Assembly (NCBI GenBank): GCA_012295275.1
Contig: CM022665.1
Span: 8,193,976-8,257,975 of the forward strand
Source of the DNA: Chrysomallon squamiferum
Taxonomy: Eukaryota; Mollusca; Gastropoda; Neomphalida; Peltospiridae
Direction: 5' to 3'
DNA: 64,000 nucleotides
Shown here: positions 43,574 to 57,080 of the stretch, in pieces
Layout: the number at the start of each line of letters is the position of its first letter
Position numbering within the stretch: position 1 is the first letter of the stretch
Program-made: the position numbers and the translations under genes
Notes under the pieces: generated by a model
Seen by the model: the letters and a program-made list of their open reading frames with translations, nothing else
What the model was told of the DNA's origin: nothing
The model's database searches: none

Positions 43574-44616
43574 CTAAATTAAATAATTAATTGTACTACA
43601 TAATTTATTATCAGTCTCAAAAACGTTTAACCACCAGAAACTACGCAGATTACAACTTTCTCCTATAAATACTTATTTAATTTGCTGCGTTCGCTATACA
43701 TGCACGTTTTAAATGTGGTAAAGCATTGCCGTAATAAATATTACGTTCCGTATATAAGCATAGAACATTAACAATCTTTCAGAAATATGAGTCTTTTTCA
43801 TAATATAAAACAGTGTGTGTTTTTTTGTGTTAAATATGCCAATTCAGACATATAAATATACGTCTATCTTAGACATACATAAATGGATTTATTCATTGTT
43901 TATTCATGTTTTGTTTTTATCTCTTTCTTGATCTTACAGTTTCCTATTATTGTTCTGTTTCACTTCCATTCAGCATATGTTTTCAAACACAAAGTCAAAA
44001 TGTCAGTCTGAATTTCAGCTGCTCAGTTATAATGATTTATTTGCTTATATTTACGAAAAATATTACTGTCAAATGTGAAACATTTCATGATTTTTAAATG
44101 GACAATTAAAAAGCATGCAGTTACAAAACAGCTGATGTATAACAGCTGATCAGAAGAAACGAGTAAGAGAGTGATGTACATCACTGTTAAGTTTGCAGAA
44201 GACTGCACTGGAAAATTGCATTATGTATATAGTGTGTGTGTGTGTGTGTGTGTGTGTTTTTTCTTTCTTTTTTTTCTCAAATTTCGACGTTTTAAAATTT
44301 CACCATTTATATTATATTTACACATTCTTTGTCGGGAGCATTATGATTACATTTCTTGTTAATGCAGCAAAAAACATGATAAAGCAAAAATTTATTTCAA
44401 AATAATACCAGCGTTTCCTTTCGTTGTTTTAAATTCTTTTGTAAATTCCACAAAAATTACACCAAATCCATGAAGTATTCCCAGAATCAGAACATTGGTT
44501 TGAAATGCACAAAAACATGCAATCCATGACCATTTGCTGTCCTTTGGAAAAATTAATTCATTTTTATTATTAGGTTCAGCTGTTAACTTGTCTTCGTTAT
44601 TTCCAGTTTTCGTCAT
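37601..44616 (-). CDS. SLC16/monocarboxylate-transporter-like protein with very long C-terminal tail
   Basis: Six coding exons on the minus strand, in transcript order: 44616-44409, 42272-41912, 41272-41059, 40816-40447, 40063-39546 and 38815-37601. They total 2886 nt, an exact frame of 961 residues plus stop. The first 410 or so residues look like a 12-helix major facilitator of the SLC16 family. The N-terminal family motif is present but altered (DSKWSW). The second signature appears as QEYFDKYITITMGVISAG, followed by a later GRILFG and a GFLYDSTGSY before the last helix. These proteins move monocarboxylates, aromatic amino acids or thyroid hormones across the plasma membrane. Similarity by eye is best to the MCT8/MCT10 type, but the substrate cannot be assigned. 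Residues 414-961 form a Ser/Thr/Pro/Glu-rich cytoplasmic tail ending STSV, against a usual family total of 450-600 residues. Confidence 0.88.
40240..40291. repeat. (ATT)n microsatellite in the SLC16-like gene
   Basis: A trinucleotide ATT/TTA run in the intron between coding exons 4 and 5. The same intron has an (AAT)n run at 40073-40100 next to the exon 5 acceptor. Confidence 0.95.
42273..44408 (-). other. First intron of the SLC16-like gene
   Basis: A 2.1 kb intron holding A-rich low-complexity blocks (about 42823-42939), an ATA run (43542-43571) and a TG run (44234-44257). Its middle, about 42990-43480, has more CpG and G+C than the gene's other introns. Short open frames there have no recognised product. 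Confidence 0.65.
42823..42939. repeat. Poly-A / GAAA low-complexity tract
   Basis: Poly-A tracts interrupted twice by the near-identical unit GAAAGAAAGAATGAAAGAAA (about 42838-42860 and 42890-42911). This looks like a local duplication within a slippage-prone tract. Confidence 0.85.
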
Positions 44617-44800
44617 TTATCATTTTCTTTTTGGAAACAGCGTGTTGTATTGTCGGCCGAAAGAACAATTTCTTCACTGTAGACCATTTTCCTTTTATTT
44701 TTCAGTTTTTATAATCTGACGGTGGTAATTCAAACCGAGACCGTGACGTTAATTGTTTATGACTATTATCTCGGTTTCAGAGTTAGTGTAAATTACAAAA
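44600..44800. promoter_or_regulatory. Candidate promoter region of the SLC16-like gene
   Basis: The sequence just 5' of the minus-strand start codon (44614-44616) has several CpGs in an otherwise CpG-poor window (GTCGGCCGAAAG, ACCGAGACCGTGACGTT) and a TGACGT half-CRE at 44744-44749. It is probably 5' UTR and promoter. No transcription start can be fixed. Confidence 0.4.
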
Positions 44801-44891
44801 TATAATTATAGTAAGCAATAATAATAAATTTTGATTTGAAAAATATGTGTGATTGTGCGTATATTTTAAGTATGAATAAATACACTCATAA

Positions 44892-44893
<2 letters not shown>

Positions 44894-44944
<51 letters not shown>
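44894..44944. repeat. (TC)n microsatellite between the SLC16-like gene and TFG
   Basis: A TC/CT run of about 51 bp in the shared upstream region of the two divergent genes, about 280 bp from the transporter start codon. Confidence 0.97.
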
Positions 44945-44946
<2 letters not shown>

Positions 44947-45241
44947 GAGAACTTTATTTATAGTACAAGACATAATATAATTTAAGAATACACTTTAATG
45001 ATTGTTTTCATTCAACAACAACAGTAGTAGTAAATCATGTGATACATTTTTAGAAGCTGAATATCACAGAATAATGATTTTTATATAAATACCATCGGTT
45101 AATGATATTTGTTGTCGGGCTATGTATATATTATAGCTAAGTAGTTATAAACTTCACTGTGTTTGGAAATGACAGTTATTGTTATTATTATTTTGGAAGG
45201 TTCTATCTGTTTTATTAATTAATGTATTACTAAATTAATTA

Positions 45242-45293
<52 letters not shown>

Positions 45294-46456
45294 ATTATGT
45301 ATAAATTAGAAAACTGTATATTTTGAACTCTAACCTTATAAAGACAGATAAGCTTTTAAAAATTAATTTCTAATAAAATTAATACAAATTAGAAAATATA
45401 TATGACTAAGGTATAATTATATACATGTATATTCCTTTTATAATAATAATAAAGACGAGCTCCATTTTGTAAAGGGAGACAATCAGTTTGCATGATGTTA
45501 TAAGTTTTTTTGTAATGTTATAGAGGGCCTTGCCACATCCAAAGAATATAAACTCACGTAGTGTCACTTCTCAAGTATGTATTACGTATAATTATGTAGC
45601 ATTTTCAGATTTTATTGGTTGAATTTTCTATATTCAAATTCAGTTTGTGTTTGATATGTATAATAATAATATAAATATAGTATTATGTACACTCTGCACA
45701 GACTACTGACTAGTCATCATGGGTGCTGGAAATTGAAACGAAATTGAACTGTCTTTAAGTTTATGGACGTTGGTAAATGTAATGATAATGAAAACCATTA
45801 ATGCATTATATATTAATAAATGCATACTTATTTTAACTAATGTGAGACAGTATGCACATATATTTGTAAATTAATGTATAAGAATTAATAACTATAAAAA
45901 CTAACAAAGGCAATATTGAATATAACAAAGCTGCTAAACTTGGTCACTAAATTATTGAGAAATAATTGTCAATTATATAGAAACTACAGAAGTAAAATAC
46001 AGCTACTGTGGTATACATTTTTCATAAAATGATAAATTTAATAAAATTAGCTAGTGGAAGCCAACATTTAAAAATGTATAGTATATCTATTTCCATTTTT
46101 ATTGTTAATTATAGTTTATATAGAATTTTTGAATACAACCAAAGAACACACACAAAACAACAATAAAAACAAACAACAACAACAAGAAAACAACTGATAT
46201 CTTGCTTACCGATATAACATTTTGAATATTGGTGGCACTGTGGAAGCCCTAGCAAACATGACATAAGCCATTTTTAACCACTCATAACAAACATTAACTT
46301 TATTATTTAACAATTGACAGTGAGTGACAATATCTTGAGCTTTGTTTTACTGCTGCCACAAGAAGTATCTCACAAAGGTTCAAGGTTCATTTTGGCCTTT
46401 TTCTCAGGTTTAGAGGATAGTATCATCAAGCAGAATATAATGATGCTTTAAAAAAA
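44945..46456. other. AT-rich divergent intergenic region
   Basis: No coding feature seen. It contains a (TTA)n run at about 45247-45290. TFG's non-coding first exon probably lies here or slightly right, because the first coding exon of TFG is preceded by a splice acceptor. I could not fix its position. Confidence 0.5.
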
Positions 46457-46457
46457 A

Positions 46458-46731
46458 AATTACAGGTACAATCTATGTGGAGTATTTTCAAGCTTTTAAA
46501 TTCCAAGCAACACTGTTCATTAGAAATGAGAAGACATGGTCAAAAATGGTGGGTTTTTTTGCACATTTGTCATGTACATATTTGTTTTTCTGAGTTTTCA
46601 TGAGATGACATTTTATCTCTAATGAACAGTGTTGTTTGGAATTTAAAAGCTTGAAAATACTCCACATAGATTGTACCTGTAATTTTCAAGCTTTTAAATT
46701 CGAAACAACACTGTTCATTAGAGATAAAATG
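46458..46731. repeat. Three-armed inverted repeat upstream of TFG
   Basis: Arm 1 at 46458-46523 and arm 2 at 46619-46684 are reverse complements over about 66 bp with roughly one mismatch. The spacer is about 95 bp. A third arm at 46682-46731 is the reverse complement of 46609-46658, again with about one mismatch. Arm 2 can therefore pair with either neighbour. It resembles a foldback or MITE-like insertion with a partial duplication. It ends about 115 bp before the acceptor of TFG's first coding exon and is probably within the 5' UTR intron. Confidence 0.85.
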
Positions 46732-46865
46732 TTCTCAGTTCAGTGAAATGTATACAGTTCATTGGTTCTGTACAAAATCTTTTGTTTCTTTTTTTAAATT
46801 TTTAAATTTTTGCAGCTACATGTGTGTTTTTTCTTGTTTCTTGCAGCACACTACATACTGACAAC

Positions 46866-50372
<3,507 letters not shown>

Positions 50373-50800
50373 ATAACAAGAACTGATTTAATGTGACTAT
50401 GCCTGCTTCCGGTCATTTGTAAACTGCTGTAGCAGTTTTATACAGGACATAAAGCTTGGCTGGTGCTTTTGCTTAATTATAATAAAGCAGAATGGTTTTG
50501 TTTTTTTTTTTTTTTGTGTTTTTTTCTGATAATATATAGACAGCATATAAAAAAATATATCTTCTTAACTTCATTTAAAACTGGAACTTAATCGAATGTT
50601 TTTGAATTGTAAATAAGAAGAGTTAATTTGGAGATGGAAAGGGGTGGGTTGTTTCTGAATAGTTAAGATCCAGAAGCTACTGTATACAGAAAGATTTAAG
50701 TGTGTAAACTTATTAATTGCATATATCATAGAAAACCTGTCCTTAAATGCTTTATAACTTGGTAAATGTAATACAGCAATATTTCTAATAAAAATTATTT
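50373..50800 (+). terminator. TFG 3' UTR with poly(A) signals
   Basis: AATAAA occurs at 50481-50486 and again at 50787-50792. Either gives a short 3' UTR of about 130-430 nt. Confidence 0.6.
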
Positions 50801-53800
50801 AGAAATATTCGAATATAATGTTTTTATTATTGTTATTTTTATTTTATTTTAATTGTACATTTGTTGCATATCTTGTGCCTAAATCATGTAAATGATATAA
50901 ATATAGTAGTAAATTGTTTGAATATATACCAGAAGATACAATTCAGCTTAGTACCAACTTTCATGTTCTAGTAATTGTGAATAGTTAAGTGTTTGTTAAA
51001 TTATTTGACAAACAAAGTATTCTGTATCAGTACAAATCTGTTTTCATTCACACTGTAAACATTTGAAAACTGTATAGGAAAAACTGAATTAAAATATTTA
51101 AATATAATATTCTTTATTTTGTTTTGTTTTTTTAATATTATTATTTTTTTTTTATTTATCAAACAAAGTAAACTTATTTTCTTTTTTTTTAAATCAAACA
51201 AGCTGAATTTATTTTTAGATCAGAATGCAACTATGATCATATTTAATTCTTTGATGTGAAATATAAATTGAATACATGTTTTATGACTGGAGGTAAATGC
51301 AAGAAACTGATCTGCATTGTTAATAGCTGTTAATAAATTGCACCATATTAATATCATTTATTATATATTGTTTTCAAAAACGATTTTGCATTTTATCTGT
51401 GTTAAAAATGTATCGAGCTATATTTTTCACAAATTTTTCTATGTTTCACATTTTTATTTGATAAAAATGCTTCCATTATATAGTTGACTGATATTAGAAC
51501 AGTTCTTCAGCTTAAATTAATTAGGTTGTATAGAAAAGGCAGATGCATTTTTTAAAATTGTGTAACATATTTAATGTACTTTAACAACAAATGAAACATT
51601 CAGATTGCAGATTTTCACATATCACTGACTGAAATTGTTAATGGCTAACTGAATATAAATCATATTGTACATAATCATTTATACTTGCTATATTTACTAT
51701 AATTTCATTATAATGAATAGTTTGATAATGCTGTTTTGAATAGAAATAATTCAAATATATTTTTCATTTTTCCTGTATGAATATCATAAGATTGTTCTTT
51801 TTTTTTTTTTTTATTACCTAGGCCTATAGAAAAAAATATGAAGGTAATAAACACATTAAGTAGATTTTGAATTTGTAAAATATTTGGTGTAAAACTAATC
51901 ACATTATCTCTGATGTGCATATTTCATTGCCTGACTTCAAAATCCTTTTTTATTTCTTTAGTTGATGTATGTTATTATAATGCTGGTCATCCATATTTAT
52001 AGCATGTTGTACATTTATTTTTATGTAAGTAAATTTTGCTGTATCAGCATGTCATTTATTTATTGTTTAAGACATTTTAGATCATTTTCATAAATAAGCT
52101 ATTATTTATTTAAATCCTTGGCATTGCAATAGAGATAAAATAACATTTTAACATAAAAATGGCTGAAATCTTTTTTCTTTTTTTTCATACATTGTAAAAT
52201 AATTTTAAGATTTTTATACTAGTGTTCAATTTATTTCAGGAGCTGAAAGTTATTTCACTAGATTATGTTAGAGAGAAAAAAAATGTTAGTGGTTTTTATA
52301 AGCATGTACGCTTGTTTGAATTAGTGTAACTGAAGATTGTTAGTATTGCATATTTGAATGGATCAAGGTTCACATATCATGTTTGTTTATAAGTCAGTAA
52401 CAAACACATTGATATAAATATTGTACATTAAAAACTCATCAAAACAATTTATGTGCAAAACATTTTACAAATTTTCTTCAGATAATAAATTCATATTGTG
52501 TATGCAAAATATCTAGATGACTTAACAAGGTTTTTATCCATTTCATTTTTTTTTAATAGAAATAATGTATCTCACTTTTTGTTTTGTGTTACATATTTAT
52601 TCAGTTAATACTGATATTAATTTTGACTTACTGGCTACCCTAGAAACAAATCATTAATTTAACTCACATCAGACATAATTACCAGATAACAATCTCTTGA
52701 TTTCAGCTTTTTCCCACAGTAAAATGTGTTTTATTGCAACTCTTGGCTTATCAGAATTTAATGTGAAGTGGTAGTGGTCATATTTTCCAGAAGCGAAAAA
52801 AAAGAAGAAAAAAAAAAAAAGATAATAAATAAATATAAAAAATTATTTATAAATATGAATATTGTGAAATACATTTGTACATATTGCATTATAAAGTGAT
52901 TGCTGTAAAATTAAATTGTTTATTTGTTCTTATGGTAAATGATTTTCATTTCACAATAACATTTTGGGTTGTTTACATTATTTTATGTTTTTTGTTTTTA
53001 TTAATAGTTAAACAGATTTTTTTGATCTGTTGGTTATATATATTAGATATTACTCCATCACTGTCACTTAAATGTCAAGTAAAAAATTAATGGTTTGGTT
53101 GTTATATTTATTACTGTAATATTTTAGTAAATATTGTCATTAACTTCTGGCTTAATGTGAAAAAATTGAAATATTGTGAACCAAAATCAAAATGAAGACA
53201 GTTTATTAGAGTATTGTTTGTCAGCAGTGCTGTAGCAAAGGTGTGGTAAGTGCCCTGGGCACCATTGATCTCTTTTTATTAAACTTGACTGGTATTTTGT
53301 AGCCGATTTTATGGTGAAATTATCTGGAAGATGGGTGATGTTTGGACAGGGGCACAAGTTTCCCCTCTGTGTATATACGTGCACACACCTGTTTACCATT
53401 TTCATTCATCTTGAAGGCATGCAGTTTTTTAATGCTTTATTTAATTTATTTTTGAAATTCTGTTATGTAGGATATTCAGGATTTCATTTATTTGTTATAG
53501 AATGGAAGAAGGAGAGAAGATAATTATAATAAACAAACAATCAAATATATACTTTATCAGTATTTTATTTGCAGGAAACTATTAAATGAAAATGTGAGAG
53601 TTTTCTCACTGATTTTAGTTTTATTATATCATTTATTGATTATTAAAACAGAAATAAAACAAATAGTTATGATATTAAAACGATTTTCTTGAATTAACAA
53701 ATTCCTTTTATTTTTGATTTAGTAACTAAGCCAGAGTGCCAAATTTTTTCAGTTTAGTACAAATGTATTTGCAAAAACCAATAAATGTACAACTATGCCT

Positions 53801-54400
53801 TGTGCTTTTTTCTGTCTTTTACTTTCAGCTTTTTTTCATTTTTTATACATTTCATTGGTTGTGGTAATTGATATTCAATTATAATCAAACAACCCCACCA
53901 ACATTTAAAAACCGTAAGTTTGATAACCTGTACAGACATTTCAAATGTTTTACAAATTTATTGTCTAGTGTAGCTAATATTCTGTAATCTTTGTTGTAAT
54001 TATTATTTTATCAAAAGTTTATTCTTTGTATATTTAGTTCTTCAGATATGTGTATGTGCTAAATAATACATGTTACAGTGTGCATTAAACGGACAACTGT
54101 TACTAACATGTCAGTGTTTGTGATTTGTTTCTTACATATTGAATGATTTATCTTAAAAATCAAATAGAAATTATTTTGTGTTTTTCATATATCCATTATT
54201 ATAATTATTTCATTATTTTTTCATTATTATAATTATTTTATTAATCATATATGGCACTACACCATACTTTGGGAATGGCATTACAGCAAGAATACTGGGT
54301 CACTAATATTCAGAAGATCTTAAATGGATAATATTTCAGGTTGTTATGGAAATGTATGCTGAAATTCAAACAAACAAACAAACAACAATCATAAGGGAGA
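50801..54400. other. AT-rich intergenic stretch after TFG
   Basis: No gene seen. It has A/T tracts and TTTA/ATT short repeats. A less AT-rich block at 53215-53410 starts with a sequence that could be the end of a DNA transposon; see findings. Confidence 0.5.
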
Positions 54401-55150
54401 TAATAAAATGATTGTGAAATAGACATCTGCGTTGTCGGAGAGTTTGTCATTTAAGAATAATAGTGTAAATGTTTAAAAATCGGGCAGGCTATTCCATATG
54501 ATTCATTCATTCACTAGACTGAATAAAAGTAAGCACATAACATCTCGATAAAAAGAAAGAAAAAAAAAGTCATGTAAAACTGAAACTGTATAGAAATCCA
54601 GTGGAAATTATAACTGCAAAAGCATGGAACAAATTTGTTAATTGAATGGGTATAGACTATAGTAGTATTTAAAAATCTAACGCATTTTTCGCTGTGTATA
54701 AAACTCCTTAATCCAACTAAATCCCAATTTTAATGAAATAAAATACCTAGAAACTCTTTCCGGTTCCGGAGGAGAAAAAAGAAAAAGAAGAAGAAAAAAT
54801 AAGCATTAAAGGAAGAAAAATGTGTTATTCAGGGTTTCAGATCAACAGTTCATTGTAACTTTTGTAAGTGATTTATTCGTCACTTGATTACAACAAAATA
54901 TCATGTGCGGAATTTTAGTTGGAAAACGGTGAAAAATGTTCTGTTTACAAAGATTACACTAAGTTTAATGTAGAAGAAAGAAAGAAAAAAAAAAACGCAC
55001 GTGTATAATGTATTCTTAGATTCTATAGCTTATTATTATATTAACTATACTGTACATTTGTAGGCGACTTTTTCATAATTAAAATACATATCATGTTTGT
55101 TGCTGTTGTAACTTAGCTTAGAACTGTCGTTGCATGCGGATTACTTTATC
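54400..55150. promoter_or_regulatory. CpG-containing patch: candidate promoter or first exon of the first CD225-like gene
   Basis: CpGs cluster here (GCGTTGTCGG, TTTCCGGTTCCGGAGG, ACGCACGTG, GGCGACTT, GTCGTTGCATGCGG), unlike the flanks. The coding exon at 56190 is preceded by a splice acceptor (56144-56145), so an upstream non-coding exon is needed. A consensus donor GTAAGT at 54864-54869 would fit, but this is inference. Confidence 0.4.
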
Positions 55151-56189
55151 TGTTAGAACAACAATAATAATAATTATATATTTATACAAATTACTTACAC
55201 TTACATTTGCTAATTTGAATCATAAAACCAAAAGAATACTCATTTAGTCATTATAATGAAACTCATGCATAATATTAAAACATCATGTTATAAATAAATT
55301 AGGGGAAACCTTTGAAGAAAATAAGACAAAGTTTTAAAAGAATGTCCTTTTTGCAAATGGCACCTGATAAAATAACTCTTATCTTAACAGTAACTAGTAA
55401 TATAATATTCTTCTAAATGAAGCATATCATGACCGTGCTTTAACAAGTTTTAAATGTGTATTGTGTTTATTAATTATAAATTAAGTATGTATTGAAGTTC
55501 TTGAAAAAAATATATTAACAGAAATGATAAGAAATGCTCTATACAAAGTGAATGATAAAAATGGATTCAAACAGATATAATTTTAATTTTGCATACTACA
55601 CTAGATGCATCTTTTGAAAACTCTAAATCTAAAATGTAATCTTAAAATAATAATAATTTCAAAAAAATAATTTAAAAACAAGAAAAATGGGGGTGTTATT
55701 TAAAAAATAAGTCAGATATTTTGATGAAAAGGCAACAAATGACTTGCAGAGGGACATCTTTGATTGGTTGTATAACTGATCATATATATTAGATTATTTA
55801 TCACCTATAAGTGATTAATATTGTTAAAGGTTAGCATAATAATATTTTATTCTCTGAACTCAGTTTGATAAATTGTGTTTAATTGAACAAATATATGCAT
55901 TAATTTTTGGATGCAAATCATTCTGCAGTGATGATCAAAAGAGATTAAAATTAGAAAATTCATGTAAAACAGTATAAAATATAAGGAAGTAAATAAAGTT
56001 GCATACAAAATATTTAAAATTTCATTTAAAATACTTCATGTTGCCTGTTCCTCGTAAGTTTTGTATAGTTGTAGTGTTATGATGTTTAGACGTTTAATGT
56101 ATGTTTAATACTAATAATAACATGATAATTTATTATCCTTCACAGGTTTATACCTAATTTAGATACTGAATTACTAAAGAAATTTTGCC

Positions 56190-56708
56190 ATGTCTCATGA
56201 AGATTCAACTCAGCAAGAACGCCAGCCTCTGCACAAGGATGGTTTTGAGGGTGATACTCACCTGGATGTTAATGGTCAACAGGAGCAAGCTGAAGCTGAT
56301 CCAGTGTCTGTGTCACTGATTCAGCATGGAAATGTTCCAGACAGAAATGGTTTGTCTTACACATCTGAACCAATATTTCAAGATGTCATGGAAAGTCCAT
56401 ATAAGGATACCACAGAGTCAGATCCAAATCTTAGACAGGTGTTGTCATCAGATCTACTCCCTCGACCATGGCAGAACTTTCAGCAAGTGTTGGTAGTGTC
56501 ATACATCAGCTGTGTGTTCTTCATCATCACAGGAATATTTGCTGTCAAGTATACACAAAGGGCAATGATGCATCAGTCCAAGGGTTTGTTGGGCATGGCC
56601 CAGAAAGACATAAAACGAGCTGTTCGTTTAATCTATATAAGTTTCATAATTGGTCTTTTGTTGCTGATTATTGTTCCAATAATTATAGTGTGCAGCAATA
56701 AAAGTTGA
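56190..56708 (+). CDS. CD225/dispanin-like two-transmembrane protein, copy A
   Basis: Intronless CDS of 172 residues. The N-terminal ~90 residues are polar, acidic and probably cytosolic. PRPW at 91-94 follows, then a hydrophobic helix (about 100-120), a loop with basic residues (VKYTQRAMMHQSKGLLGMAQKDIKRA, given here only by its start at 119 and end at 144), and a second helix (about 147-168) near the C-terminus. The loop pattern of Gly, Ala and Lys spaced between two helices resembles the CD225 domain of IFITM and other dispanins, whose members act in membrane fusion control and vesicle traffic. The match is by pattern only, so another two-helix family is possible. The start ATG is the first in frame after the acceptor at 56144-56145. 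It has a paralogue 4.4 kb downstream. Confidence 0.62.
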   Translation: MSHEDSTQQERQPLHKDGFEGDTHLDVNGQQEQAEADPVSVSLIQHGNVPDRNGLSYTSEPIFQDVMESPYKDTTESDPNLRQVLSSDLLPRPWQNFQQVLVVSYISCVFFIITGIFAVKYTQRAMMHQSKGLLGMAQKDIKRAVRLIYISFIIGLLLLIIVPIIIVCSNKS

Positions 56709-57080
56709 ATCACAAAATTGAATGTGTTTTAACATTCGCTGACTGACTGACAGTCTTGGTGCAGGTTTTTTTTTTTTAATTTCCTGGTGCAATTCTTCAT
56801 GTTGGTTCTGTCCATATCTGATATTTTTATTTAAATAACATTGTATAGATATATAACTAAAACTTGTACTAACTGAATATTTTAAATACATCTTTTATGG
56901 TTTTATGAGCTTTTTAATTATGTATGTAAAAAAAAGGATTTTTTGAATTTTAATAAATTGGATATTTTTGGATTTTAAATTTATGACAGACACAGAGACA
57001 AGCCGCAAAAAATGGCCAAAGATTAAACTGAATAGCTGCTGATTTTGATATTAACAAATATTAATTTTTAATAATAAAGC
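56709..57080 (+). terminator. 3' UTR and poly(A) signals of CD225-like copy A
   Basis: AATAAA at 56952-56957 is followed by another AATAAA near 57073. A short 3' UTR of 250-370 nt is likely. Confidence 0.5.

Noticed and set aside
56468-56701. Overlapping 77-codon frame inside CD225-like copy A
   Set aside because: Alternate-frame shadow; the main frame has the conserved PRPW and helices shared with copy B.
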